Shown: piece by piece, positions 1 to 7,900 of the stretch
How the letters are laid out: each line of letters opens with the position of its first letter
How positions within the stretch are numbered: position 1 is the stretch's first letter
NCBI RefSeq assembly: GCF_001562425.1
Contig: NZ_LOED01000005.1
Span: 1-64,000, forward strand
Reading direction: 5' to 3'
Length of the DNA stretch: 64,000 bases
Origin: Fervidicola ferrireducens
GTDB lineage: Bacteria; Bacillota; Thermosediminibacteria; Thermosediminibacterales; Thermosediminibacteraceae
The notes under the pieces: generated by a model
Told to the model about the DNA's origin: nothing
Seen by the model: the letters and a program-made list of their open reading frames with translations, nothing else
The model's database searches: none
Position numbers and translations under genes: made by a program

Positions 1-12
1 TTAGTTGTTCTT

Positions 13-80
13 GTGACATTAGATAACGCACCTCATTCCTCATAGTGACATTTTATCACGATAGTCTACAAGGTGACATT
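13..80. repeat. Three spaced GTGACATT repeats, possible transposon end
   Basis: The octamer GTGACATT occurs at 13-20, 45-52 and 73-80, spaced 32 and 28 bases apart. The middle copy continues as TTTATCAC. Several short repeats in a row at one end are typical of IS21-family termini, but no transposase is visible here and the rest would lie left of the window. A regulatory array for the adjacent tRNA promoter is the alternative. Confidence 0.3.
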
Positions 81-115
81 ATCATAAAATAACCACATAA
101 ATTCAATTTAAGGGC

Positions 116-144
116 TTGCATTTTTTCGAGCTTTGGGTTATAAT
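116..144 (+). promoter_or_regulatory. Sigma-A promoter of the first tRNA cluster
   Basis: TTGCAT at 116-121 and a perfect TATAAT at 139-144 are separated by 17 bases. They lie about 50 bases before the first tRNA, which fits one promoter for all three tRNAs. Confidence 0.75.
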
Positions 145-195
145 AAATCTTGCGTTCGGCAAAAAACCGGCACACAAAGCTCAGCTGAGAATAGT

Positions 196-271
196 GGGGA
201 CGTAGCTCAGCTGGGAGAGCGCTACATTCGCATTGTAGAGGCCGTGGGTTCAAGTCCCATCGTCTCCACCA
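196..271 (+). tRNA. tRNA-Ala (CGC anticodon)
   Basis: A full cloverleaf of 76 nt can be drawn. The acceptor GGGGACG pairs with CGTCTCC, the anticodon stem CTACA/TGTAG holds loop TTCGCAT with anticodon CGC, and the T arm has GGTTCAAGTCC. CCA is encoded. It reads GCG codons. Confidence 0.95.
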
Positions 272-279
272 ATATACGC

Positions 280-355
280 GGGCGCGTAGCTCAGTGGTAT
301 GAGCGCTTGACTCACATTCAAGAGGTCGCAGGTTCGATCCCTGCCGTGCCCACCA
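280..355 (+). tRNA. tRNA-Val (CAC anticodon)
   Basis: The acceptor GGGCGCG pairs with CGTGCCC. The anticodon stem CTTGA/TCAAG encloses loop CTCACAT, giving anticodon CAC for GTG codons. CCA is encoded. It starts eight bases after the preceding tRNA, so the two are co-transcribed. Confidence 0.95.
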
Positions 356-381
356 AAAATTAATATATTCCTTCTCTTTGT

Positions 382-457
<76 letters not shown>

Positions 458-545
458 TTATTTTGTACAAAGGGTTTTAAGGAAATCACGATAAAGTAGT
501 CGCTCAAAAAAACCGAGCCAAAATAGCGAGCCACTTGTCTTTGCT

Positions 546-570
546 AAAAGCCAAAGGCGGGTGGCTTTTT
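546..570 (+). terminator. Rho-independent terminator after tRNA-Ala
   Basis: AAAAGCCA (546-553) pairs with TGGCTTTT (562-569) around an eight-base loop, and the right arm ends in a T run. It stops the tRNA transcript inside the integrated element. Confidence 0.6.
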
Positions 571-577
571 ATTTATT

Positions 578-843
578 CTATTAAAATTTGCCATACAGGA
601 TTTTCTCGACGACAAAAAATTTAAAAACTTATCGCCAAAAACCGTAAAAGGCTATGAAATTATACTCAAAGAATTAACGAGGTTGAAGTAGAAATTGCGG
701 ATCGGGCCAACCTTATCGAATATATACAAAATAATTTCGATTTAATTTTTCAGGAGGGGCTACTAAAAGAAAACTTACCGCGCAAGTGCAGGTGTGTCTT
801 AGGGCTTTTATGTGCAGCAAGCCGCCCAAACTGGGCGGCTTGA
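578..843 (+). pseudogene. Tyrosine recombinase N-terminal remnant, frameshifted
   Basis: Reading from about 578, the frame gives FLDDKKFKNLSPKTVKGYE followed by IILKEL. This is the signature of the SAM-like core-binding domain of XerC/phage integrases (a 'LSPKTxxxY' helix). Near 675 the frame shifts. In the new frame NEVEVEIADRANLIEYI continues the expected helices and runs to a stop at 841-843. The catalytic domain (the R-H-R-Y residues) is absent, and so is a clear start. The position between the two att-like repeats supports its being the remnant of the integrase that made the insertion. Only about 85 residues remain, so a chance resemblance cannot be fully excluded. Confidence 0.6.
819..841. 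terminator. Strong GC hairpin downstream of unknown gene
   Basis: AAGCCGCCCA (819-828) pairs perfectly with TGGGCGGCTT (832-841) across loop AAC. No long T run follows on either strand. It lies 42 bases past the stop of the minus-strand gene ending at 883, so it may terminate or protect that transcript. Confidence 0.5.
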
Positions 844-882
844 GCTTTGAAGGAAGAAGATTGCTATCCCGGGGTTTTTAGG

Positions 883-1281
883 TTAGGGGTCTACTTGCAC
901 GGGGTTAATTTCAATAGCACAAATACGGTCTACAGGAATTATGATTGCCCTCATGATCTGTTTATCAACGAGCTTGCCACCACTGAATACCTTCATGAAA
1001 AGGCAATCGCCGTGGGCCGGAAGCAGGACGGCAAAACCCGGAATGAAAAACAATTTGGACCCATTTATGACTTTTTTGCAACAATCGCCGCACTCGAACT
1101 CAATACCAATTTTTTTATGTTCTTTTTTGTCCTTGTCTTTTTTATCCTCGTCTTTTTTGTCCTCGTCGCGTTGTAACTCGTTAATGACGGACTCCAGTTC
1201 TTCCAATACCGGGTCCTTTTTCCCAGGGGAATCCTCTTTGATCTTGTCAAAAAGTGTATCAGTATTAACCTCTTGAGACAT
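883..1281 (-). CDS. Unknown 132-aa protein with Lys/Asp-rich linker
   Basis: I do not recognise this protein. The ATG at 1281 is chosen because AAGGAG lies eight bases upstream; the in-frame GTG at 1290 overlaps that ribosome site. The first 40 or so residues are acidic and predicted helical. A run of DEDKKDEDKKDKDKKEHKK follows at about residues 43-61, and then a compact C-terminal half containing CGDCCKK and a hydrophobic stretch FFIPGFAVLL. The C-terminal half would suit a small beta-rich domain. It is the only intact gene inside the decayed element at tRNA-Ala, so it may be cargo. No membrane anchor or signal peptide is seen. Confidence 0.6.
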   Translation of the reverse strand: MSQEVNTDTLFDKIKEDSPGKKDPVLEELESVINELQRDEDKKDEDKKDKDKKEHKKIGIEFECGDCCKKVINGSKLFFIPGFAVLLPAHGDCLFMKVFSGGKLVDKQIMRAIIIPVDRICAIEINPVQVDP

Positions 1282-1496
1282 GGGGATCACTCCTTTTTAA
1301 TCTTTGATTTTTTATCTTTGATAATATAATATGAGTTCGCATAGAAAAGGTTCCATATTTAAGCTAAACAATTAAGCTAAAACTTAATTATGAAAGGTGC
1401 TAGTCGTAGAACTATGATGTATTTGGTGGGAGAATGTATGGTAATGTCGGTGCAGATTTGCCCGTACCATGATCGGTTACAAAAGAATGTAAACGG

Positions 1497-1520
1497 CTTA
1501 GCTCCACCACTATTTTGTAC
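1497..1520 (+). repeat. Right att-like direct repeat
   Basis: This is a copy of 445-468 with one mismatch, containing the last 13 bases of tRNA-Ala (CTTAGCTCCACCA). No tRNA precedes it, as expected for the far junction of an element that entered at the tRNA 3' end. Confidence 0.75.
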
Positions 1521-1523
1521 GCG

Positions 1524-1547
1524 ACGCCGGTTATCCGGCGTTTTTTT
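1524..1547 (+). terminator. Displaced tRNA-operon terminator
   Basis: ACGCCGG (1524-1530) pairs with CCGGCGT (1535-1541) across TTAT and is followed by seven Ts. It begins four bases after the right att-like repeat, where the terminator of the tRNA operon would have been before the insertion. Confidence 0.8.
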
Positions 1548-1573
1548 ATTTTTTTGCGATTTTATCGTACATC

Positions 1574-1602
1574 TTGAAATTATTCTGCCGTATTGTTAAA
1601 AT
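1574..1602 (+). promoter_or_regulatory. Promoter of the NhaC-type antiporter gene
   Basis: TTGAAA at 1574-1579 and TAAAAT at 1597-1602 are 17 bases apart, about 80 bases before the start codon and just after the preceding terminator. Confidence 0.55.
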
Positions 1603-1682
1603 AAAATAAACTGCTCAATATTAGGCAAATGCCGAAAAATGAGCATTTTTCATGACAAAACATAAAAGCAAGGAGGATGGGG

Positions 1683-3341
1683 ATGAGGATTAAAAAAATA
1701 ATACTCTTTTGTGTTGTGACTTTGCTCGTACTTTCCGCTGCCATCCCTGTTATGGGAAATGGGGAAGAAAAAAAGGCGCCCGAACATTACGGTTTTTGGT
1801 CTATTTTACCTCCTCTTTTGGCCATAAGCCTTTCGATTATTACCAAAGAAGTTCTAAGTTCCCTGGTTGTTGGAATCATGGTAGGTGCCATGATTCTAAC
1901 CGGAGGCAATTTGATTAAAGCTTTCGAAAAGGCTATGGAGACGTTGATAACCACGGCGGGCGATCCCTCATGGAATTTCAGGGTATTGATGTTTACCGCA
2001 CTCCTGGGGTCTATCATAGGCATGATTTCGAGGGCTAACGGCCCCCAGGCTTTCGGCCGTTGGGCGGAAAAAAACATTAAGTCGAGGAGTCTATCGCTTT
2101 TTATAACATGGCTTTTGGGAGTCTTAATATTTATGGATGATTATTTCAACTGCATGACCGTAGGCACTGCCTTGAGGCCGGTAACCGACAGGTTCCGGGT
2201 TTCCAGGGCGAAACTTTCGTTTATAATTGATTCGACGGCGGCGCCGGTTTGCACTCTGGTGCCCATTTCCACATGGGTGGCCTATGTAGCCTCTTTGATG
2301 ATACCGCTTTTCGAACAATACAATTTAAACTTAAATCCGTATACCGTTTACGTTCAGATGATCCCCTACGATTTTTATCCCTGGCTCATAGTCCTTATGG
2401 TTCTCCTCACCTCTTTTACAAATCTGGAATATGGGCCGATGGCGCGGGCGGAATATAGGGCGCTTGCCGGTAAAGGCCTCTGGGATGAAAGTATTACAAA
2501 AACTCCCCCGGGAGATGAGTTCGAGAGCATGGAGAAATCGGAAAAGGGTTCTGCTATAGACATGGTGGTTCCGCTTATAGGGCTAATCGTTATAATGCTG
2601 ATATGCATGGCCTATACCGGCGGATTTTTCGATGGCAAAGCCGGATTTTTCGAAGCTGTTATGAATTCCGATTCGGCAACGGCACTAGTCTGGGGAGCCA
2701 CAATTACTCTGATTTTGACCGCGTGTTTTTATTCGCTGAGAGGAGTAGTCCGAATCAAGGATTCGATGGAAGCCGTAATACAGGGTGCTAAATCGATGAT
2801 GGTGGCGCTTTTTGTCTTATCCCTGGCCTGGACAATAGGTAGCATATGCAAAGAATTGGGTACGGGATTATACGTTTCGAGTATTATGTCCGATACCTTC
2901 CCTGCTTGGGCAGTACCGTTTACACTCTTTGTATTGACCGCTTTTATAGCTTTTTCCACCGGCACTTCATGGGGGACTTGGGCCATAATGATTCCGATTG
3001 CAATACCGTTAGCAGTAACCATGAAGATCGATATACTACCGAGCATTGCAGCGGTACTTTCGGGAGGTGTGTTCGGAGACCATTGTTCTCCGATTTCGGA
3101 TACTACCATTATGTCTTCGACCGGCGGGGCCTGTCCGCACATAGAGCATGTAAATACGCAGTTGCCTTATGCTTTAACCGCGGCGGCCGCATCGGCCGTA
3201 GGCTTTTTGATTACTGGATTTTTCGATCATCCGATAGCCGTGTGGCTTTTTACCATCGCCCTGTTTTTCGTAACGGTTTTTATACTCCATAGGGTTTGGG
3301 GCAGTACCTCTTTTACCGAGGAGCAAAAGCAAGAAGTGTGA
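1683..3341 (+). CDS. NhaC-family Na+/H+ antiporter
   Basis: This is an integral membrane antiporter of about 552 residues that probably exchanges Na+ for H+ across the cytoplasmic membrane. The NhaC-family signatures are FIIDSTAAPVCTLVPIST in the middle and GDHCSPISDTTIMSSTGGAC near the C-terminus. About a dozen hydrophobic segments are visible. The N-terminus resembles a signal sequence (KKIILFCVVTLLVLSAAIPVMG), followed by a short charged stretch. The ATG at 1683 is preferred because AGGAGG lies six bases upstream; the ATG at 1677 abuts that site. It is monocistronic from its own promoter. Its stop codon touches a transposon scar, so its last few residues may have been altered by the insertion. 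Substrate choice (Na+ versus an organic ion) is not shown by sequence. Confidence 0.85.
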   Translation: MRIKKIILFCVVTLLVLSAAIPVMGNGEEKKAPEHYGFWSILPPLLAISLSIITKEVLSSLVVGIMVGAMILTGGNLIKAFEKAMETLITTAGDPSWNFRVLMFTALLGSIIGMISRANGPQAFGRWAEKNIKSRSLSLFITWLLGVLIFMDDYFNCMTVGTALRPVTDRFRVSRAKLSFIIDSTAAPVCTLVPISTWVAYVASLMIPLFEQYNLNLNPYTVYVQMIPYDFYPWLIVLMVLLTSFTNLEYGPMARAEYRALAGKGLWDESITKTPPGDEFESMEKSEKGSAIDMVVPLIGLIVIMLICMAYTGGFFDGKAGFFEAVMNSDSATALVWGATITLILTACFYSLRGVVRIKDSMEAVIQGAKSMMVALFVLSLAWTIGSICKELGTGLYVSSIMSDTFPAWAVPFTLFVLTAFIAFSTGTSWGTWAIMIPIAIPLAVTMKIDILPSIAAVLSGGVFGDHCSPISDTTIMSSTGGACPHIEHVNTQLPYALTAAAASAVGFLITGFFDHPIAVWLFTIALFFVTVFILHRVWGSTSFTEEQKQEV

Positions 3342-3412
3342 TCGGGGGATGAATGGCGGCTTGCTATTTTTCCCCGGTTATGCTAAAATCTAAGCGAACC
3401 GGAGGATGTCAC
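3341..3412 (+). mobile_element. IS605/IS1341-type scar (left end fused to right end)
   Basis: Bases 3341-3406 match the left end of the tnpB element at 4189-4254 at about 62 of 66 positions. At the shared GGAGGA the match switches: the next bases TGTCAC equal the last bases of that element's right end (5515-5520), and GGAGGATGTCAC is common to both. The simplest reading is an internal deletion through GGAGGA that left only the outer ends. The ATG at 3406 inside this scar, with GGAGG before it, makes a false extended start for rex. Confidence 0.7.
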
Positions 3413-3435
3413 TAAGGATAAATCGGGAGGATATT

Positions 3436-4137
3436 ATGGGTTCCGGTGAGGTTAAAAGGGTGTCCCTGGCTGTAATAAGAAGGCTCCCCAAATATCACAA
3501 ATGCTTGGGAGAGCTTCTACAAAAAAACGTGGAAAGGGTTTCTTCGCAGGAGTTAGGGCGCATTTTGGGATTTACTGCTTCGCAGGTGAGGCAGGATTTA
3601 AACAATTTTGGGGAATTCGGGCAGCAAGGTTACGGTTACAACGTGGAACAGCTTTACAACGAGATAGCAAAGATTCTCGGGCTTAATACTGAACACAAAA
3701 TGGTAATAGTTGGGGCGGGGAAATTGGGACAGGCGCTGGCTGGTTACCGCGATTTCGAAAGGCACGGATTTAAAATATTGGCCATGTTCGACGTTGATCC
3801 GCATCTTGTAGGTTCAAAGGTGCGGGACGTTCCCGTATACGACATGAATGATCTCATATATTACGTGAACGAAAACGAAGTCGACATAGCGGTAATTGCA
3901 GTGCCTCGTGAGAGAGCTCAGGAGGTAGCGGACATCCTGAGTAAAACTTTGGTAAAAGGAATATGGAACTTCGCCCCTGTCGAAGTCGATGCGGGGCCCA
4001 ACATAATAGTTGAGAACGTGCATTTACTTGATAGTCTTTTGACGTTAAGTTACAGAATGAATGAAAGCAAATTGATGGAGCGCTTGGCCCGAAAGAATGA
4101 AAAAAAGACGGGCTTTGTAAAAATCCCTGCTGAATAG
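3436..4137 (+). CDS. rex: Redox-sensing transcriptional repressor Rex
   Basis: Rex represses fermentation and respiration genes and leaves DNA when NADH rises. The N-terminal winged helix is seen at VSLAVIRRLPKYHKCL and FTASQVRQDLNNFGEFGQQG. The Rossmann nucleotide-binding core has VGAGKLGQALAGY, and the C-terminal swap helix is at the end. Length is 233 aa, normal for the family. I chose the ATG at 3436 because GGGAGG lies five bases upstream and the family starts just before KRVSLAVIRRL; the longer frame from 3406 starts inside a transposon scar. The hairpin of its terminator is built from its own last codons. It is flanked on both sides by IS605-type sequence, so the segment may have been rearranged. 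Confidence 0.95.
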   Translation: MGSGEVKRVSLAVIRRLPKYHKCLGELLQKNVERVSSQELGRILGFTASQVRQDLNNFGEFGQQGYGYNVEQLYNEIAKILGLNTEHKMVIVGAGKLGQALAGYRDFERHGFKILAMFDVDPHLVGSKVRDVPVYDMNDLIYYVNENEVDIAVIAVPRERAQEVADILSKTLVKGIWNFAPVEVDAGPNIIVENVHLLDSLLTLSYRMNESKLMERLARKNEKKTGFVKIPAE

Positions 4138-4156
4138 ACAGCAGGGATTTTTTCTT
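4121..4156 (+). terminator. rex terminator overlapping the stop codon
   Basis: AAATCCCTGCTG (4121-4132) pairs perfectly with CAGCAGGGATTT (4139-4150), followed by more Ts. The left arm is coding sequence for the last residues of Rex and the TAG lies in the loop. Confidence 0.85.
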
Positions 4157-4262
4157 TACAAAAATCCGCCAGAATGCCCCCGATTTTAATCGGGGGATGA
4201 ATGGCAGCTTGCTATCTTTCTCCGGTTATGCTAAAATTTAAGCGAACCGGAGGAGATACTAT

Positions 4263-5381
4263 ATGCAGACAGTAACACTAAAGGTAAAACTCCTATCCCC
4301 AAACAAAGGCAAACTGGAGAAAATGGCTCTCATGCTGGAAACATATCGAAAAGCCTGCAGCTGGTTCCTAAAGCAGGCTGAAACTTTGAAAACTACCAGC
4401 AGGGCAAAGTTAAACCGCGAAACCTACCACAAAGCCTGTGAACTATTCGACCTCAACCGCGGTACACTCCAGTGCGCCATGCTCAAAGCACTCTCAGCTT
4501 ATCGCTCATACCTTTCCCGCACAAAAAATGGCAAGAAATCCAGCCTGCCCAAATTTGACCGGATAGTTCCGGTAATGGTGCGGCAGGACTGCTATTCAAT
4601 ACATCAGCTGCCGTCAGGCACATGGGTCATTAAGTTCCCCGTCTCCTCCGGCAGGAGCCAGATAGCAGTGCCCATTGCCACTTCCGAATACCATACAAAA
4701 AGGCTCCAGGACCTGGCAGGAGGTTCCTGTCGACAAGGGTCCATGGAGATATGGCTTGGTAAAGACGGAGAGTGGTATGCTGCTATATCATTAATATACG
4801 AGACACATTTAAACGAGCCGTGCGGCGTAATCGGGGTCGACTTCGGCATAGTAAAGCTTGCCGTGCTGTCCAACAACATCTTTTTTGATGGCCGCCATGT
4901 CAGGTGGCGCAAGGAAAGGTGGGCAGCAAGGAGGGCTGCACTTCAGAAGGCAGGCAGGCTTTCCCGAGTCAAGAAAGAAGCCGGCCGCGAAACAAGGTGG
5001 ATGCGGTATATCAACCACTGCATCTCAAAGCGCATAGTTGAAATAGCGAAGAAAGAAGGCAAGGCGATTGCACTGGAAAACCTCCTTGGTATCCGCGAGC
5101 GAACCAAAGGGTCAAAGAAGTTCAACCGGATGATGTCCGGGTGGAATTTCAGAGAACTGGCTTCGTTTATCGAATACAAGGCAGCCCTTGCTGGGGTTCC
5201 TGTAATCTACGTCGACCCCAAGGAGACCTCCAAGACCTGTCCGAAGTGCGGGAATGCTTCCCGGTATAATCGTAAGGCCCAAGGCTGGTTTAAATGCATA
5301 AAATGTGGCTATCAATCTGATGCGGACAGGGTGGGGGCAATAAACATAGCCGCGAGAGGGCTCGATGCTCTTGGGGCATGA
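4263..5381 (+). CDS. tnpB: TnpB RNA-guided nuclease
   Basis: This 372-aa protein is a full-length TnpB, the transposon-encoded RNA-guided DNA endonuclease related to Cas12. The RuvC motifs are intact: IGVDFGIVK with Asp193, ALENL with Glu272, and DADRVGAINIA with Asp355 (or Asp353). The zinc finger is CPKC (326-329) and CIKC (345-348). The N-terminal half has the basic helices typical of the WED/REC part. The ATG at 4263 has GGAGG nine bases upstream. No TnpA gene lies next to it. The protein is expected to use an omega RNA that starts in its own 3' region and reads a guide just beyond the element's right end. By sequence it should be active. Confidence 0.9.
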   Translation: MQTVTLKVKLLSPNKGKLEKMALMLETYRKACSWFLKQAETLKTTSRAKLNRETYHKACELFDLNRGTLQCAMLKALSAYRSYLSRTKNGKKSSLPKFDRIVPVMVRQDCYSIHQLPSGTWVIKFPVSSGRSQIAVPIATSEYHTKRLQDLAGGSCRQGSMEIWLGKDGEWYAAISLIYETHLNEPCGVIGVDFGIVKLAVLSNNIFFDGRHVRWRKERWAARRAALQKAGRLSRVKKEAGRETRWMRYINHCISKRIVEIAKKEGKAIALENLLGIRERTKGSKKFNRMMSGWNFRELASFIEYKAALAGVPVIYVDPKETSKTCPKCGNASRYNRKAQGWFKCIKCGYQSDADRVGAINIAARGLDALGA

Positions 5382-5520
5382 CCCTGGGAGAAAGGGGAGC
5401 GTGACACCCCTTAAGGCCAAGGCGATGAACTGGCAAGACCGGTGAGTGCTGGCTAACCTGCGGCGTGTGCCGCCATCCCACGCTGGGATGCCCTCTAATT
5501 CATTAGGGGGAGGATGTCAC
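5382..5520 (+). ncRNA. Candidate omega RNA scaffold at the right end
   Basis: The 139 bases between the tnpB stop and the element end form several hairpins: GGGAGAAAGG with downstream CCCCTT, CATCCCA/TGGGATG, and CCCTCTAAT/ATTAGGGGG. In this family the omega RNA covers the tnpB 3' end and the right end, and the bases just after the right end (here from 5521, ATTTCTGTTACG) act as guide. The RNA 5' end, probably within tnpB, cannot be placed by eye. Confidence 0.5.
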
Positions 5521-5631
5521 ATTTCTGTTACGATTTCATTCTACAGGAGGATTCAAAGCGAAAAAGTCGAAGAATGTTATATCAGGAAAAAGTTGCTCGA
5601 TATGTTACACTAGATGGAGGGAAGTTTTGGC

Positions 5632-7257
5632 ATGATTAGGAAGGTCACCTTTGCAGTTTTACTGGTGCTTATTCTTGAAAGCGCTATTTGTGCCGCACAA
5701 CCTGCACCGCCTGTAGAAATTTACATCAACCACCAAAAAGTGACTTCTGACGTATCTCCGGTCATTTACAAAGATAGGACGCTGGTACCCCTAAGAGTTA
5801 TATCCGAGCATCTTGGTGCATCGGTATCGTGGAACGATGAAAATAAAACAGTGAAAGTTTATTCGGATGGAAGGCAGATAGTGCTTAAAATAAACGATAC
5901 GAGGGCTCTGGTAGATCAGCAGACGGTAATTTTGGACGTTCCGGCGATGATAATAAATAACAGGACCATGGTCCCACTCAGGTTTGTAGGCGAAGCCCTG
6001 ATGGCGGAAGTTTCTTGGAACGATAAATTGCGAAGGGTGGACGTGATAAAACAGATCTCCCAGATAGTGGATTTTTCTTACACCACGGTAAATAATGTAC
6101 CCGCCGTTTTGATAAAGGGAAACGCTCCTTTGGAATATTCGGTAGCAGGGTATGATGGTGAAAAGGTTGTAGTTGACATAAAGGCTAAGCTCAAAACGTC
6201 CCAAAACGTGCTTGATGTCGGCAATGGCGTATTAAAAAGGGTGATAGCAAGTGAACTTAATAATGGCTCAGGACTTACCCGATTTGTACTGGAAATGGGC
6301 GAGGGGGTTTCTTTCTACATATTTAGACCGGAACAAAATTCGATAGCCGTGGCTATGACTAATATTTTGTCTTCCATAGAAGTGGATGAGGAGGATGGGG
6401 CTTTAATTGCACGGTTGAAGACGGCTTATCCTGCGACGTACAACTACTTTACTTTAGGTTCTCCTGAAAAAGGCGATTACAGGCTGGTAGTGGATATTTC
6501 CAATGCCAGGCTTTCCGCATCGCCGCCCGTGGTTTTCGATAACGACTATATAAAAGGTCTGCGTACGAGTCAGTTTACGGTAAACCCCTATGTGGCAAGA
6601 GTGGTTTTCGACCTTAAAGGAGATGTAAATTACAGGGTTTCCCAAAACGGCGATGAAATTTCGGTAGTATTCTCTTCCCGTGAGATCCCATCCCGCGGTG
6701 ATGAAGGTGGTTCATTGAAGAATAAAATAATAGTGATAGACCCGGGTCACGGAGGCAGCGATCCTGGAGCAGTATATTCGAGGATTTATGAAAAGGATCT
6801 GAACTTCGATATAGCTGTTCGACTTAAAGAACTCCTTGAAGAAAGCGGAGCGAGGGTTTTGATGACGAGGGAAAGCGACATCTACGTAAGCCTTTACACC
6901 AGGGCTGACATAGCCAACCAGGTGGGAGCCCACCTTTTCGTGAGCATACACAACAATTCCAGTACCAATACTTCGACTTCGGGAACCATGACGTTATATT
7001 ATCCGTCTCCTGAGAAAAAAGCGTTTGCACAAATACTCCACAAAGCGGTGGTTGAAACTCTAGGCCTCCCGGATCTGGGCATATCGGCGAGGCCAAACCT
7101 GGTGGTCACGAGGGAGACGAAAATGCCTTCGGCTCTTGTAGAGGTGGCCTTTATGAGCAATGAAAGAGACCTCGCGCTGCTCAAGACTGCTGAGTTCAGG
7201 CAAAAGGCCGCAGAAGGGATATATAAGGGCATATTGATGTATTTTTCGGCTAACTGA
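5632..7257 (+). CDS. N-acetylmuramoyl-L-alanine amidase, exported
   Basis: This 541-aa enzyme cleaves the amide bond between muramic acid and the peptide stem in peptidoglycan. A signal peptide (RKVTFAVLLVLILESAICAAQ) comes first. A copper amine oxidase-like N-terminal domain follows, with the repeats KDRTLVPLRVISEHLGASV and NNRTMVPLRFVGEALMAEV. An AMIN domain occupies roughly residues 150-360, and an Amidase_3 catalytic domain the last 180 or so. The zinc ligands are visible as VIDPGHGG (His), YEKDL (Glu) and VSIHNN (His), with the catalytic Glu in LVEVAFMSN. The ATG at 5632 has GGAGG 11 bases upstream; the ATG at 5614 has none. It probably acts in cell separation or spore maturation. Confidence 0.9.
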   Translation: MIRKVTFAVLLVLILESAICAAQPAPPVEIYINHQKVTSDVSPVIYKDRTLVPLRVISEHLGASVSWNDENKTVKVYSDGRQIVLKINDTRALVDQQTVILDVPAMIINNRTMVPLRFVGEALMAEVSWNDKLRRVDVIKQISQIVDFSYTTVNNVPAVLIKGNAPLEYSVAGYDGEKVVVDIKAKLKTSQNVLDVGNGVLKRVIASELNNGSGLTRFVLEMGEGVSFYIFRPEQNSIAVAMTNILSSIEVDEEDGALIARLKTAYPATYNYFTLGSPEKGDYRLVVDISNARLSASPPVVFDNDYIKGLRTSQFTVNPYVARVVFDLKGDVNYRVSQNGDEISVVFSSREIPSRGDEGGSLKNKIIVIDPGHGGSDPGAVYSRIYEKDLNFDIAVRLKELLEESGARVLMTRESDIYVSLYTRADIANQVGAHLFVSIHNNSSTNTSTSGTMTLYYPSPEKKAFAQILHKAVVETLGLPDLGISARPNLVVTRETKMPSALVEVAFMSNERDLALLKTAEFRQKAAEGIYKGILMYFSAN

Positions 7258-7322
7258 GCCTTATTGACATAAAAACCCGGGTTTGATATGATACACTTGA
7301 ATCATATCTGGGAGGTTGTGGG

Positions 7323-7832
7323 TTGGACGCAATTCTTGGTTACTTTTTCATTTTTTTCGCTCGGGTTTGTGATGTCTCTTTGGCTACCATACGAACTTTA
7401 ATGGTTGTCAGGGGCAACCGGTTACAGGCTGCAGCCATAGGCTTTTTCGAAGTCATAATATACATAACAGCGCTCAATCAGGTTGTAAGCAGACTGGATA
7501 ATCCGGTAAATCTGATTGTATACGCATTGGGCTTCGCTACGGGGAACTACGTGGGGAGCTTGCTTGAGGAAAAATTGGCCTTGGGGCTTACTACGGTGCA
7601 GGTGATAACCAAAAATCCGGAGCTATCGGGAAAGGTGAGAAGTCTGGGTTACGGAGTAACCGTGCTCAACGGTTCTGGCAAAGAGGGCACGCGCCACGTG
7701 CTCGTAATTTCCCTGGCGAGAAAGAACGTACCGGATTTGATAAGTTATATAGAAAACGAAGACGAGTCGGCATTTATCACCATAATGGATACTAAGTCAG
7801 TTAAAGGGGGATACTTTAAACAGGCCAAGTGA
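7323..7832 (+). CDS. UPF0316 membrane protein (DUF2179/DUF5698)
   Basis: This 169-aa protein belongs to the UPF0316 family, whose function is unknown. Three hydrophobic segments fill the first 90 residues (ILGYFFIFFARVCDVSLATIR, AIGFFEVIIYITALNQV, LIVYALGFATGNYVGS). A cytoplasmic DUF2179-like domain follows, with VQVITKNPELSGKVRSLGYG. The start is a TTG at 7323 with GGAGG seven bases upstream; no in-frame ATG precedes the conserved region. It stands alone between the amidase and the GerMN gene, all in the same direction. Confidence 0.8.
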   Translation: MDAILGYFFIFFARVCDVSLATIRTLMVVRGNRLQAAAIGFFEVIIYITALNQVVSRLDNPVNLIVYALGFATGNYVGSLLEEKLALGLTTVQVITKNPELSGKVRSLGYGVTVLNGSGKEGTRHVLVISLARKNVPDLISYIENEDESAFITIMDTKSVKGGYFKQAK

Positions 7833-7900
7833 CCCTGAAGGCATAAAACGCCCCTTTTTTAAAATATTTATTAATTAGATTCTAAAAAGGGGGTTGTTTT

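Larger units (their letters stand above)
4177..5520 (+). mobile_element. IS200/IS605-type tnpB element (IS1341-like)
   Basis: The element has a tnpB gene but no tnpA, so it could move only with a transposase supplied in trans. The left end begins at or just after the hairpin CCCCCGATT/AATCGGGGG (4177-4196). The right end has two hairpins, CATCCCA/TGGGATG (5474-5490) and CCCTCTAAT/ATTAGGGGG (5491-5510), and ends at GGATGTCAC (5512-5520). No target duplication is expected for this family. The exact left boundary is uncertain by about 15 bases. Confidence 0.75.

Noticed and set aside
1110-1170. Short repeats in the Lys/Asp linker as a possible CRISPR
   Set aside because: The unit is a few codons long with no spacers of constant length; no cas genes in the window.
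847-1276. Plus-strand frames rich in Phe and Leu opposite the unknown 132-aa gene
   Set aside because: They are the antisense of the Lys/Asp-rich linker; the minus-strand frame has the ribosome site.
1390-1599. 69-aa plus frame at the right end of the element
   Set aside because: It crosses the att repeat and the terminator hairpin, and resembles no family.
3406-3435. Extended rex start at ATG 3406
   Set aside because: This ATG and its ribosome-like site belong to the transposon scar; the family start and GGGAGG support 3436.
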